This document shows, piece after piece, positions 44,746-56,453 of a stretch of DNA of 64,000 bases; position 1 is the stretch's first letter; every line of letters starts with the position of its first letter. The notes under the pieces are model-generated. The model was not told where the DNA came from, did not search any database, and saw only the letters and a program-made list of their open reading frames with translations. The position numbers were made by a program, and so were the translations under genes. The stretch is from positions 27,159,426 through 27,223,425 of the forward strand of contig NC_071398.1 of the NCBI RefSeq assembly GCF_022682495.2. The letters are read 5' to 3'. This DNA is from Desmodus rotundus (Eukaryota > Chordata > Mammalia > Chiroptera > Phyllostomidae).

Positions 44746-45474
44746 CCAAACACAGGTGTTGTGAAACAAGCCAAGCGGATGAAAGGTGATCCGAGCCCCG
44801 CCCAATGATAGCCCATCCATCATTGCACCTCCCGTTGTCAGTACTCAAAATAGCAGCAGTTGTTTTTCTGACAACAAATGAAAATAATATTCCTAGACAC
44901 GTTCAACAAAAAGCCACTGAGTGTGGGGGTGGCATCCAGATGTCAGCTGGAATCTGCCTGACCATGAGACCTGAATAAACTTGTGATAAATCCTGATTTG
45001 GAGCCCTGTAGCAAACCAAAGTCTTCACCAAGATTTGTGCAAATGCCAGAGGGTTGGAGAAGGAGGTCCTGCATTTCTAGGGGTCACTTCTGGTCCCAAG
45101 TGTCCACTTCTGACAAGTTAGTTCTGTGTCTTTATTACCTCACTATCCTGTCCATGAAGTCTGTTACATTCCACAGTGCTCTTTTCCTCAGCCCCCCTTG
45201 GCTCACACACATGCATGCTCACCATCGTCATCAGAATCTGGTGCATGTGGTCCACTTAATTGATGATGTTGGAGGAGAATGCGGTTACATCACATCAAAT
45301 TACTTCACTCTGAGCCCCAGATAGCCCTTAACTGTCCAGAGAGCCCAGATAGCAAATTCCTCTCACTGTCCCACCTCTGTATTTTTCCCAGGACACATTA
45401 GCCCCCAAAATCACCCCAGCCTCAACACGTATGGTGACTCCTGTCTAATTTCCCCCTCTGCACCCCCTTCTCGT
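44746..45474. other. Unique intronic sequence
   Basis: Nothing recognised. Confidence 0.4.
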
Positions 45475-45800
45475 TTTGTAACAGCTTTCTAGAGATATGG
45501 TTGACATACAATCAGCTGCATATGTTTAGAATGTATAATTTGATAAGTTCTGACAGAATGTTCACACCCAGAACACTATCACCCTGATTGAGCCACTGCA
45601 CATACCCAGCACCCCCAAGAATGCCCCTTAGTCATCTTCCCTCCTGCCTCCTGTACCCCATCCCCAGGTAACCACTGGTCTGCTTTCTGTCACTATAGAT
45701 TACTGTGCCTTCTCTACAGTTTCAAATAAATTGAATATCATACAGTACGTACTCTTTTTTGGTCTGGCTTCTTTCACTCATCACAGATGGGGTTCATGCA
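45475..45800 (-). repeat. Old L1 3'UTR fragment, antisense
   Basis: CTTTCTAGAGATATGGTTGAC, ATGTTTAGAATGTATAATTTG, GTAACCACTGGTCTGCTTTC and CTGGCTTCTTTCACTCATC follow the order of old antisense L1 3'UTRs. Confidence 0.75.
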
Positions 45801-46004
45801 TGTTGTCACTCTTCTCTCTTGAGAGCAAAGAAACAAAGACCTTCTACAGGACAATTTAATTCTCTCCAGGCCCTGCCTCCAGTGGGCTTCAGGCTCACTT
45901 CTAACAGATGGAAAGGTGTCAAAAGGCTAACAGGGCCCCCCTCTCTTCTGAAGACTGTATGGTTTTAAATAGCATGTTTCCTCCCCATACATATCCTTTC
46001 CTTC

Positions 46005-46262
46005 TTTAGTTCATTCAACAACTGTTGAATAAGCACCTGTGTGTGCCAGGCACTGTTACTGGGAACAATGGGAAACAGACAAATAAGGCCTTCCTCTTGG
46101 GGAATGGCTAGAGAATAAGAAAATGGTGGTTCCAAATATAATAGGTGATGTGAGGAAAATGTAAAATTCCTTGGTTCGTCTGAAAGGACACACACCCAAC
46201 CAAGGTCAGTGGTCCCTTCTGGGGAGTGGAGTGAGAGTCGGGGGCTGGGATAAGTAGTCATC
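46005..46262 (-). repeat. L2 LINE 3' end, antisense
   Basis: TTCATTCAACAACTGTTGAA, TAAGCACCTGTGTGTGCCAG and GGCACTGTTACTGGGAACAA are antisense L2. A (TTTG)n run follows at 46265-46288. Confidence 0.7.
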
Positions 46263-46299
46263 TGTTTTTTTGTTTGTTTGTTTGTTTACAGGTTTTGAG

Positions 46300-46445
46300 A
46301 ATGCAATCCCATATTTCTTTTTTTTAAGTTATTTGAGTGCTTTTTAATGAGAAATATATGCGTACTGTAGAAAAAATTAACAGAGCAAATTAAAAATCAC
46401 CTTTAATCCCACCACTCTGATGCAGCCATCATTATATTTCATTTG
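46300..46445 (-). repeat. Old repeat fragment, probably LINE, antisense
   Basis: TTTTAATGAGAAATATATGC, AAATTAAAAATCACCTTTAA and CCCACCACTCTGATGCAGCC resemble old antisense L1/L2 3' regions. Weak. Confidence 0.35.
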
Positions 46446-47505
46446 GTTAAGTCCACAGTCCAGAGGCAGAGGAACACGTTTTACTTTGTTTTTGTGTAAT
46501 TAAACGGGCCATGGGAACTGCTATCAGTTTCCTGGGGAGCTGAGTTGTGTTTATTTTTTTTAAGAGCTACTAATTTTTGATTAACAAGGATGAATGTAAC
46601 ATTTAAGAGGAATTTAATTATACCCTCTTCCCCTTCTCAACAAAACAACATTATTCCCCGTGAAGTGTAGAGTCAAGACTCTGAGGATGTATGGCTCTGA
46701 GCAGAGGAATTATAGGGGACATTTTTCATGTCACTGCCTAGACAGCCATGCAAGCGATCTAACAGTGAGGTATCTCAGCTGCAGGTTACATCCCCAGCTG
46801 AAGCCGGGCTGGGTAATAATTCACTTTGTCATTACTTAATTCTGTGATAGCTGCAGTTACTGAGCCAGAATAGAAAGCCTCAGTCGCTAAAAAGATGAGG
46901 CTCTCTGTGTCACAGTGTCTAGGACCAGACAGGCAAGGGGCAGCTCAATGGGCTGATGGGTGGCTACATGAAGAAGTCTGATAATGGGTGCAGGGCTTCT
47001 GATTCATTTATTTTCTAAATGACATCTTTGCATGTTTCATTCATCAGCTTATTCAGTGGACATATAGTTAGGAGGTGCATCTTGTGTGCCAGTCATAGAG
47101 GCCACATCCAAGCACAGGCCAAGCTCCGTGAGAAGCTGTTCTCCCACAAAGTTGACAAACTGGCCTTTGAGGCTACGTGTGTCTAGGACATCCAAGCCTT
47201 TGCCTGGATTTGCCAACTTCTGTTGGTTTTCTAATGTCACATTCCCCAATGCCTGTGTGCTAAGGTGTCTGCTCTAAGTACCATCCTTGTCCTCCCTGGC
47301 CTCCCACCTAGGACCCTGTAGATATCTCCACAGTGCCTCTCCCACTTCAGCACCACGGTCAGTGCCCACCAACCACTCAGTGCCCTTCAGTGTGGGATGC
47401 TAAGTATTTTGCATTCCGTGACTTGCTAGTGTTGCTTCCCCTGGCCTCTCCCTCCAGGTAACCATCACATGACTAAACCCAGCTTATTTATTGGCAGTAC
47501 TAAGT
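46446..47505. other. Unique intronic sequence
   Basis: No gene recognised. About 46440-46680 and 46790-46870 are AT-rich and repeat-free (CTAATTTTTGATTAACAAGG, GTAATAATTCACTTTGTCA), so conserved non-coding sequence is possible. Confidence 0.4.
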
Positions 47506-47507
47506 AC

Positions 47508-47722
47508 TGTGAAAGCATGGTGAATCTGATATCCAGCTCTGCACTGAGGATTGTGGGACTTCAGGCAAGTTACTTAACCTCTCCTGGTCCCATTCTCTCC
47601 AGAAGTAAAAGGAGATAATAGCTAGAGTCATTGGGAAGATTAAACAGGCTAATCTGGCAAAGCTCTCAGCTCAGGCTCTGGAATGTAGTAAGAACCCAAT
47701 GTGCATTAGCTAATATGTCTAA
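47508..47722 (+). repeat. MIR SINE
   Basis: ATATCCAGCTCTGCACTGAG, CTTCAGGCAAGTTACTTAAC, AAAAGGAGATAATAGCTAGA and GAATGTAGTAAGAACCCAAT follow sense MIR. Confidence 0.8.
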
Positions 47723-48695
47723 AATCATTCCAAACATCACATTACCCTCATAACCTTCCTTTATCACCCACCCCAACCCCAGAGGGCACTGCCCCTCTCT
47801 GCATAACTTAGGATAACTTTCATCTTACATACATAAGCACACACACAATTATTTTGTAATTGTCAATGAGAGTCCTAACAAGGATAAGTAATACTCACTG
47901 CTGTAATAGATAACCCCCTAATCTCAATAGCCTGACAAAGAAATGTGTTTCTCCTTCATATCACTATTCAGTTGCTGGTGGTAGGGCATGGGTGTGGGAG
48001 AGATGTCTCTGCTCCACAATAGTAATTCAAAAACTCAGGCTCCTTGGCTCCTTCCATCTTATGAGACTGCCTCTTCAGAGTGTGACCTCCATGGTTGCTG
48101 TGGAAGAAGAAAGGGAGATTCTTATAGGGGTCTTGTGGCCATATCCAGAAGTGATATTATCATGTCCACTCACTTTTTCTTGACAAGAATCAAGACCCCA
48201 ACCTAGCTGCAAGGGAAGCTGAGAAATGCAGCCTACCTGTATACCCAGGTGGAAATTAAAACTGTCTCTGCCACAGGAATGCTCCTCATCTCCCCCACTA
48301 GGCCAGGAGGCACGTGAGGGTACAAACCATGTGCACTGGCTCTCTTATCCAGTGTTCATTCACTTCTGCCTTCCCTTGAGCTGAGAATGTCTGTGGGTCC
48401 CTTCGGGGAACTGCAAGTAAAGCAACACTCATTGAGCCACATATATTACTGCATAAAATTAGCTCATTACCATCCGGTATAGGATGCATGTGGAGGTGGG
48501 ACAGAGATAAGGCAGCTCATAAAAGAAGAACCCATGAACTTCTCAGTTAAGGGTAACCTCTCCCAACCCTTCCCAAATGTGGCCCTGAAGTCAGCATTTC
48601 CTGGCTTCTGGTGACAGAGCTAATAAGAGTTTTCTTACCTGGTTCACCCACCTCTTGGAATAGAGCCTTATCTCAGTGACAAAAAAAACACATGT
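47723..48695. other. Intronic sequence, partly an unassigned old repeat
   Basis: About 47880-48260 contains phrases common to dispersed repeats (CACTGCTGTAATAGATAACC, GAAATGTGTTTCTCCTTC), possibly a degraded LTR. The remainder is unique. Confidence 0.4.
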
Positions 48696-48699
48696 GTCC

Positions 48700-49270
48700 A
48701 GTAGGTCTTAAAAAAAAAGTTAGGCAAGAAATTGGGACAAACTTTCAAAAAAAAGTTGCATTACGTACCAACTTTTTCAAAACAGTTATACTCTTTAACA
48801 ACAGTAATTCTACTCCTAGGAATTTATCTCAAAGAAATAATCAGAAGTGGTGTCAAAGACTTGTGCACTAGGAAGCAGAGATTTATGCTCAGAGTTCTTC
48901 ACTGAAGCTTTATTTATGATAGAAAAAGTTGGAAAACAGTCTCAATGTCCAACAATAGGAGACTGGATAAATAAATTATGGGACAGCCATAATATGCGAT
49001 CATTACAACTGTGTCTCATATGAATTTTTAAGCCAAAGGACATTGTTTCTGATGTAAACTGAAGTTGAGAAGGTAAAATATTAAAGTTGGTAAACTGTAT
49101 GACCCTGGTTATATAAATAAAACCTTGAAAAAATACCCTACAAGGTTAAGAGCAATTCTGTCAGGTTCCTGGAAGTATTGGTGATTTTTAATGTTTTCTT
49201 CACACTCTTTCATATTGTCACGTTTTCTATGCTGAACACAATACTTTTATAAGCAGAAAAATGATTTCTT
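48700..49270 (+). repeat. Old L1 3' fragment
   Basis: Sense L1 order: ATTCTACTCCTAGGAATTTA, TTATTTATGATAGAAAAAG, AATGTCCAACAATAGGAGAC, GGATAAATAAATTATGGGAC and CTGTATGACCCTGGTTATAT. Heavily decayed. Confidence 0.75.
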
Positions 49271-50819
49271 AACAAAGAGAAAACAAGGAAATTGTAAGAA
49301 GACCACCTTTCTCTCTGCAGACTCACTCAGAGGTACTGTGGTCCTTTTCTACAGTCTTATGAAAACTCGAATGCTGGTCTAGACCAATAGGTCCTGTAAT
49401 AGGTAGTAACCAGCAATTGTCACCTGGGACACATCCCTCTCAGCTGTCATAACATCCATTCAGCTGCACAAAATATATCATCTCAGATAACCCTACAGAC
49501 AGCACTTCCTTTACCAGGAGAAATGAAAAGGGCTTATTCCTTTGTAAGTTCTATAAGGGTATTTCTTGGCATCTAAAAAATGGCAAGGACCCTTCACCCG
49601 GATTTCACAGACACCCATCCCTAACCTTGGTTATGGTTCAAAAATGGTCGGGGATTTGAAACGAATTTCGCCTTTTCACCTGCAGCTGTGATTTCCAATT
49701 TGGTCTGGATGAATAAAACTGCCTCGAGACAAGTCAAAGGATAGACAAGTTTCACATGTTTTCTCTTCACTGGGGTTTCAACCTGCTGTGGTTAGGTTGT
49801 TAAGACAACAGATATAATGAACAAAAATAACAATAATTACCCTAAAAGGTAAAATCAAATGCACTGCAGTTCTCGCTTTGATGTCAGAATATGAACACTC
49901 AGATAGTTCTCCAAATCCCATGGAACAAGCCCATTATAAGCTTAAACTCACACCCTAGGAAGGCAAGCTTAGGGTATTCAAGGAAATGTTTGCTCTGTGC
50001 CCAGTGTGTGGATTCTACAGAACACGGGCTGCTCCAGTATCGGCAGGGGAATCATTCTGAGGCCCGGCCTGCCACAGCCCTGCTGCCCCAGACCCAGAGC
50101 TGGGGAAAGTGGTCTCTCCTCATCAGTGCATTACCGGGAATGAAGCACTCCTTCCTTGCCAACTACATAATGACTCTTCTTAAAATTGAATTTAAGTTCT
50201 GTTAGAAAATTGTTGAAAGCCTTTGGTGCTCATTTTTACCAAATTGAACTCTGTAATGGTACCGTAATAGAAAAAAATCTTCCAAAGTTCAATTGGAATT
50301 TTTCCTATTAACTTAGTAGCAAGGGTCCGATTTTAGGGAAATAGTTTCAGTGTGCGAGTGAAATCATGCTGTTTGTTATGCAGCATCAAAGCAGTTCTCC
50401 AGCACACGGTGATGCCTACACTCCTATGGGTTTGAACTTTCTGGGAGGCCAACACTAATCTGGTAACTTCAAGATTTTTCTGGCATCATCTGATGATGTT
50501 TCTGTAAAACTGAAGTTCATGCCTTCAAGCACCATGGCACTGTGTATCTGGACTAGGTTTCTAAAATGTATGTTTCTCTGATTCTTAAAAAGACTATGAG
50601 AATGGAATTTAAGGTTGAATTAATCACTCGCATTGCTTGATAAATGAACTGAAGTAATGCTTTGCTTGATTTTGAGTTTTTCTGTTTCTTGTGCTTTCAA
50701 AATATCATTTTGTGGTCATTGTATCTGCCTCTAGGAATTACTCTGGAATAAACTAGAAAACTAGGTTTTTAAAGATGTACAACTTGAAAAGAAAAGCAGA
50801 GATGGAAAGCCCAAGGAAA
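49271..50819. other. Unique intronic sequence
   Basis: No gene or confident repeat recognised over 1.5 kb. AT-rich in its second half (about 50200-50800). Confidence 0.4.
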
Positions 50820-51012
50820 AGGGAATCAAGGCTTATTGAGTAACTACTCAGTGCCAGGCATTCTCTATGCATTTTACCATTTCATCTTCCCAACAACCCT
50901 AATGCCCATCTTATTGTCTCCATTTCACAGAAAATGCAGCTGAGACAAGAGGTTACATACATTTGTTTGGAATCACACAACTAAGAAACATCAGACCCAA
51001 GCCAATGTGCTT
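50820..51012 (-). repeat. MIR SINE, antisense
   Basis: AGTAACTACTCAGTGCCAGG, CCAACAACCCTAATGCCCAT, CCATTTCACAGAAAATGCAG and GGAATCACACAACTAAGAAA follow antisense MIR. Confidence 0.8.
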
Positions 51013-51339
51013 CTGCTGTAGACCTGAGGGTGTAAACCTATTCTAATATCTCAGAAAACACTTTCTATTTCTTCCAAGATGGCTGAATCTCCAGAGTGAT
51101 GGAACTAGGGCATATTTTCTACCCCATCTAGGGCAGGGCTGGCCCTGGGCTCCCTCCTGTTTGACAGTTGCTCTCAGCTAACTCCTGCTGTTTGTCACTA
51201 GAGCAGCCAGAGACCAGATTCATCTTCCTGAAGAGGCTGATTGACAGCCTCCTTATCAGGTTTCTTCATTAACTAGATGGCTAATTATCATCCCTAGGTC
51301 CTCACACCCTTAGTCAATTATGAACCTTGGGTAGACTCT

Positions 51340-51665
51340 CACTGTCTTTTCCCACCCTCTGCACCTTGGCTATATCTTTGATAACCCCACTTTTTGTGTC
51401 ATGGGGCATGTCTTCCTGGGTATTCTCACTCCCACCTGCCCTTTCCAAGTCCAAAGGCATCTTCCTGATTCCAGATCTAATCATCCCTCCTCTAGGTTAT
51501 GGAAACAGCCTCCTAACTCAACTCCTTTCCCTCTCTAGCCTGTGCCTGGTACCTCTGCCAATGATGGACTCCTGACACCTGTTCTGATCATATCACTAGC
51601 TTCCTGGAGCAACCTCTCGGTGCCCCAATGCAGATAAAACTTGGTGTACAAACTTTGTCTGGCCA
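51340..51665 (+). repeat. L2 LINE fragment
   Basis: GGAAACAGCCTCCTAACTCA, then GATCATATCACTAGCTTCC and GCCATGGAGGTCGTGCACGG follow the sense L2 3' region. Degraded. Confidence 0.6.
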
Positions 51666-51849
51666 TGGAGGTCGTGCACGGTGTGGCACCGAGAGGCAGT
51701 TCTGCGCCCACACCTTCCACTCTACTTGCAACACTCGGGAAGGAGGGGAAGGTTGAGCCAAGTGATCCTCAGAATTAAAATCTCTCATCCCAACTTAGAT
51801 TTTATAAAATTGGGAACATATTTAGGCAAGAGAATAGATACACCTGCCC

Positions 51850-52320
51850 TAGGATTGAGTGCCTTTTCAGCTTCCATTGGTGCATTCACAAATCACCCAC
51901 AAATTTAGTGGCTTAAAACCTCATTATTTATCTGTTGTGGTTTTGGTGAGTCCGTATTATGAAAAGGACACAGTGGAGACAACTTGTCTCTGCACCACAA
52001 TGTCTGAGACTTCGGGTGGAAGCCCCAAAGGCTGGGGCTAAAATCATCTGAAGGCTCGTTTGCTTGTTTAGCTGGCAGTCAATGCTGGCTGTCATGCAGA
52101 ACACCCGTGCACAGCCTCTGCGCATGGACTGCACTTCCTCACAGCATGGCGGCCAGTTTCCAGAAAGAGCATCCTGAGAGCATGCCCAGTGGAAACTGTG
52201 TCAATCACCTCTTATGCCAAAGCCCCAGGAGCCATGCAGGGTTGCTTCCAGCACACTTTATTCATCAAGGTGGTCATAAAGCCTGGTCCACCTTCTAGGC
52301 AAAGGGAATTAGACTTTAGC
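51850..52320 (-). mobile_element. MaLR LTR-like fossil, antisense
   Basis: TTCACAAATCACCCACAAAT, TTAGTGGCTTAAAACCTCATT, GGAAGCCCCAAAGGCTGGGG and later segments match the reversed layout of MaLR/ERVL-type LTRs. Non-coding and degraded. Confidence 0.45.
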
Positions 52321-52533
52321 TTTGGGGTGAAGGAGCATGTGAGGTGAGAAATATTGTTGTTACCTTTTATGGAAAATACGACCTGCCATAGAGCCCAAAG
52401 TGTACCTGAACAGAGGATGGCTTGAAGTTGACCAGAGTTCACATCCCAGCTCCTTTGTTCAGTTGTTCTGTGGCATGGGGAATCAGTGAACCCTCTAATG
52501 CTGTATTGTTATTTATAAAATGGCTGTCATTTT

Positions 52534-52736
52534 TTTAAAGATTTTATTTATTTATTTTTAGAGAGATGGGAAGGAAGGGAGAGAGGGAGAGAAACATCAA
52601 TGTGTGGTTGCCTCTCATGCACCCCCACCTGGGGACCTGGCCCACAACCCAGGCATGTGCCCTGACTGGGAATCAAACCGGCGATCCTCTGGTTCGCAGG
52701 CCGGAGCTCAATCCACTGAGCCACACCAGTCAGGGC
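52534..52736 (-). mobile_element. VES-type bat SINE, young copy
   Basis: Antisense SINE: T/A-rich tail end at 52534-52558, then GAGAAACATCAATGTGTGGTT, GGCATGTGCCCTGACTGGGA, and the complement of the intact head GCCCTGACTGGTGTGGCTCA ending at 52736. It is flanked by a 24-bp target duplication (52510-52533 and 52737-52760) with a single mismatch, so it is recent. Confidence 0.95.
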
Positions 52737-52989
52737 TATTTATAAAATGGCTGTTATTTTAACTGATTCAGTTAGGAGCTTGTTATGATGTCATTAGCCT
52801 AAGAAGGGGCCTGGGTGTCTGACATCTGGAAGTGAGGTTGGAGCTGTCCCTTCATCCTCCTTGGTTAAATTCTCCACTGCTCTCAGTTCACTCACAGCCC
52901 AACATGCTCTTTCTCCATTCTGCCCCAGTTATTTGTAATGGGTGTCTCTTTCCCTGAATTCACAGCCTTTGTATCTTCTCTTCCTACCA

Positions 52990-53455
52990 ACTGTGCTATG
53001 CTCAATGATGCCCCCTAGCCCACATTGTAGTCCCTGGAAACTGTAAACATGTGGTCTCCCATGGTAAAGGGAACCCTGCAGATGTGATTAAGCTGGGGCT
53101 CTTGAGATGGAAAGATTATCCTGGATTATCTGGGTGGGCTCAATTGAATCATAACCATCCTTATAAGGGGGAGATGGGAGGACTAGAGTTGGAGAAGGAG
53201 GTGTGATATTCATAGCAAGAGGTGGGAGTGATACAAGAAAGAGGACAGGAGACCAGGAGTGAATGGAAGTGCCCATACAAGCTGCAAAAAGCAAGGAAGC
53301 AGGTTCTTCCCTGAAGCTCTCAGAAGAAACACAGCCAGCCAACACCTTAATTTTAGACTCTGATCTCCCAGGCTGTAAGATAATAAATTTGAGTCAAGTT
53401 TCTAGGTTTGTGATAATTTGTTACGGCAGTTATAGGAACCTTATACACTAATCCT
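52990..53455 (+). mobile_element. MaLR LTR fossil (MLT type), sense
   Basis: Order of an ERVL-MaLR LTR: CCTGCAGATGTGATTAAGCT, GATTATCCTGGATTATCTGG, TCCTTATAAGGGGGAGATGG, GATAATAAATTTG with the LTR's own poly(A) signal, and GTGATAATTTGTTACGGCAG near the 3' end. No internal retroviral genes. Confidence 0.78.
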
Positions 53456-53499
53456 CTTCTATGTCTCTCTTCCTGTTGCAGAGAGTTCCTCATAAATCC

Positions 53500-53698
53500 C
53501 CCTCTGATCAATACTGCTCACCCAACATTCGCCCGTGCGCACCTACAATCTCCCACACGCAGGTTCTGCATGTGCTGCATTGGGAAACATGGCCTCGGCA
53601 CAGAAGCTGTGTCTTAATCATCCTTGTGTCCCCCATGCTGCCCACAACATCCTTGTATGTAGCAAACACCCAGCAAACATTTATTTAATTCTTTAGAG
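53500..53698 (+). repeat. L2 LINE 3' end
   Basis: CATCCTTGTGTCCCCCATGC, then TATGTAGCAAACACCCAGCA and AACATTTATTTAATTCTTT is a degraded sense L2 terminus. Confidence 0.55.
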
Positions 53699-54130
53699 AA
53701 CCAGTGTCCCATTGCTATCCACAGCGGGTGTCTCAAAACACTTTTATCACCAGACCTATTTGTATTCGTGCAGAGCCAGTCACGCATGATGGTAGGAAAA
53801 GGGAATGAATAATTTCATTTTTGCTACAAGGAAACAACATTTTATTCATGGACTTGATCATCCTATGTAGCCCATTATGAGTATTCACTCTGCATTTGGT
53901 GTCTGCTGTTGACATCAGAGGGTGGCAAACCTATCCGATGTGTCCTTCTGGGTTCCTGACCCTGTCTGTCTCTTTCTCAGTTCATCATAACCACCTCTTT
54001 CTCTAGTTGTCTGGATTCATAGAAAGAACAGAGATTTTTATGAAGCGTTATTCTTTCTTCCAGAATCCTGGATTTCCCCAAATAGCATAAAGCAAGTAGC
54101 TGATCTTTAGGTGCCTGAAATATCCTGAAA
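53699..54130. other. Unique intronic sequence
   Basis: Nothing recognised. Confidence 0.4.
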
Positions 54131-54333
54131 CAGTGAATCTTAACCAGGGGTGACTCCCCCCACCCAGATGACATTTGACAATGTCCAGAACATTGGGGCT
54201 GGGAGTGGTCCTGGTGTGTAGCAGGCAGAAGCCAAAGTTGCTGCTAAACTTCCTACAACGCATAGGACAGCCCCTCTGCAACAGAGACATATCCAGCCCC
54301 CAAAATCGGTAGTGCCGAGCCTGGGGAACCCTG
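54131..54333 (+). mobile_element. hAT-Charlie MITE fossil (MER20-like)
   Basis: Starts CAGTGAATCTTAACCAGGGG, continues CATTTGACAATGTCCAGAAC, GCTGCTAAACTTCCTACAAC, GGACAGCCCCTCTGCAAC and AGTGCCGAGCCTGGGGAACC, ending CCTG. This is the eutherian MER20-type order and is fairly complete. Confidence 0.75.
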
Positions 54334-54675
54334 TGCTAGAAAAACAGGCTGAAACTTCACCAAATGACCCCTGATTCAAAATAAGAGAGCTGGCTTAAAG
54401 TCAGTTCAAGTCCATTTTTAAGGGCCTGGAGGTTTTCACTACCTCTCACAGCAAGCTCAGTCTCACACAAAAGTCTCTTATGGCTATTAGAAAAACTAAG
54501 AGACTAAGAGACTCTTGAAGTCCAACAACTGGCATAGAACAAGGGCCACCTTACTGCATGCTGGGCTTCCGTGTTCCTCTTGATGAATCTTTTAAAGAGG
54601 GATGCTCGCAAACTCAAGTATTTCAAGGAGGGCAACTGAGAAAAAATGTGTGGGTTAAAGAAGAAGCACTAAACG
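54334..54675. other. Unique intronic sequence
   Basis: Nothing recognised. Confidence 0.4.
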
Positions 54676-55500
54676 TTTCTACAAAGGTACACAAATGGCC
54701 AATAAGCACATGGAAAGATGCTCAACATGACTAATCACTAAAGAAATGCAAATCAAAACTAAATGAGCTACCACCTCATACCCATTAGAATGGCCAAATT
54801 AAAAAAAAAAACAAACAGAAAATAGCAAGTGCTGCCAAAGATATGAAGAAAATGGAACCCTTATGCACTGTTGGTGAAAATGTAAAATGATGCAGTTGCT
54901 ATGGAAAATGGTATGGTAAGTCCTCCAAAAAATTAAAAATAGAATGATCATATGATCTAGCAATTCCACTTTGGGAAACCAAAATAATGGAAAACAGGTC
55001 TCAAAAAGGTACCTGTACCCCCATGTTCACAGCAGTGTTATTCACAATAGCTAAACCATGAAAGCAACCCAAGTGTCCATCAGTGGTTACATAAAGATGA
55101 GCAAAATGTGGTTATACAGATGACGGAATGTTACTCAGTCTTTAAGAGGAAGGTAATTCTGACACACACTACCACGTGGATGAACTTTGACAAAATTATG
55201 CTGAGTGAAATGTCAGTCACAAAAATACAAACGCTATGATTCAACTTATGTGAGGCACGTAATCAAGTTCATAGGCGCAGAAAGGAGAATGGTGGCTGCC
55301 CGCTCCTCGAGCAAGGGGGCACCGGGGAGTTACTGTTCCATGGGTAGAGTTTCAGTTCTACAAGAAGGAAAGCACTCTGGAGATCGACGGCGGTACGAGT
55401 TGCACAACAGTGTGAATGTACTTAATACCACCGAATCGCACACTTTAAAATAGCTACGAGGCAAAGTTTTATCTGTATTTTACCATGGCTTTTTTAATGT
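54676..55500 (+). repeat. Old L1, ORF2 end and 3'UTR
   Basis: Over 0.8 kb of sense L1: AAATGGCCAATAAGCACATG, AAATGCAAATCAAAACTAAA, ACCACCTCATACCCATTAGA, GTTATTCACAATAGCTAAAC, CAACCCAAGTGTCCATCAGT, CAAAATTATGCTGAGTGAAA and GAATGGTGGCTGCC. Many indels and stops. Probably an L1M-age element. Confidence 0.88.
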
Positions 55501-55574
55501 GGGAAAAAAAGAAAGAGGACTTTGGAACCACAGTAAACCACATTTTGTGGCTACTTAGCACCTATGGGACTTGA

Positions 55575-55715
55575 AGAAACTGACTTGCCCTCCCTAAGCC
55601 TGAGTTTCTTTAAGTTCAATGGATTGACAAGGGTATAATAAGTTCAAGTTCGGCAAGTGTGAAGTGCTTAGCACAGTGACTGCCACCTCGTAGTCACTCA
55701 CTGTTACATTTGTTA
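55575..55715 (+). repeat. MIR fragment
   Basis: AAGCCTGAGTTTCTTTAAGT, then GAAGTGCTTAGCACAGTGAC follow sense MIR. Degraded. Confidence 0.55.
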
Positions 55716-56384
55716 TTAAGGACAGCAGAGGGCTAGAAACTCGGTGACATGAATGAGGCACGTGGAAGAAGCTAGAACTGGAAAAGGAACGCATGAGGGA
55801 CAAACAGTCACCATCTTGCAATGTCTGGAGCCGGGAGGAAGTCATCTCCTAAAGGCCAAACTGGGGTGAACAGGGCACAATTCTGTGACATGCAGTGGGG
55901 CTCAGAATGGAGCCCTTCCTTCCCAGATGCTGGAACACAGACTCAGAGACCCAGACCCTGGGGACAGCAGAGGGGCCATGGTATACCCTGCCTTGCTTGG
56001 GGCAGGGGCCACTGCACTGGGCTGTAGCCTAGCAGCCCTTCCCTAGAGATCTCTAGTGAGACGTTTCCATGAATTCAGGTGCAGGGAGATTTCAAGATAT
56101 CCCCTTGGAAAGTCTGCCTGCCTTGTTCTTCAGGGGTGATGTGGCTTGCTGTTAATCAGGTGGGCTGAAGGAACAAAAGCCCCATTTGTGCACTGCCTTC
56201 TGTGAACAGACAGTAGTGGGGGAGCAGATGCAGGAAGGGCTGTTGTAGGCTTAATAGATGACAGAATAGCAATTGGTTCATTTCAGGGGATTTTATCTTA
56301 ATGTAATCAGCTCTCTTAGCAAACTTTCCTAATGGTGGAGAGACACGCTGGCTAGCATGTGTTCGGGCACTTACAACACGCTGC
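55716..56384. other. Unique intronic sequence
   Basis: Nothing recognised. Confidence 0.4.
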
Positions 56385-56453
56385 ATTAGTTAGCCAGGGC
56401 TCCCATAAAGTACCATAGACTGCATGGCGTAAGCAGCAGAAATGTATTTTCTT

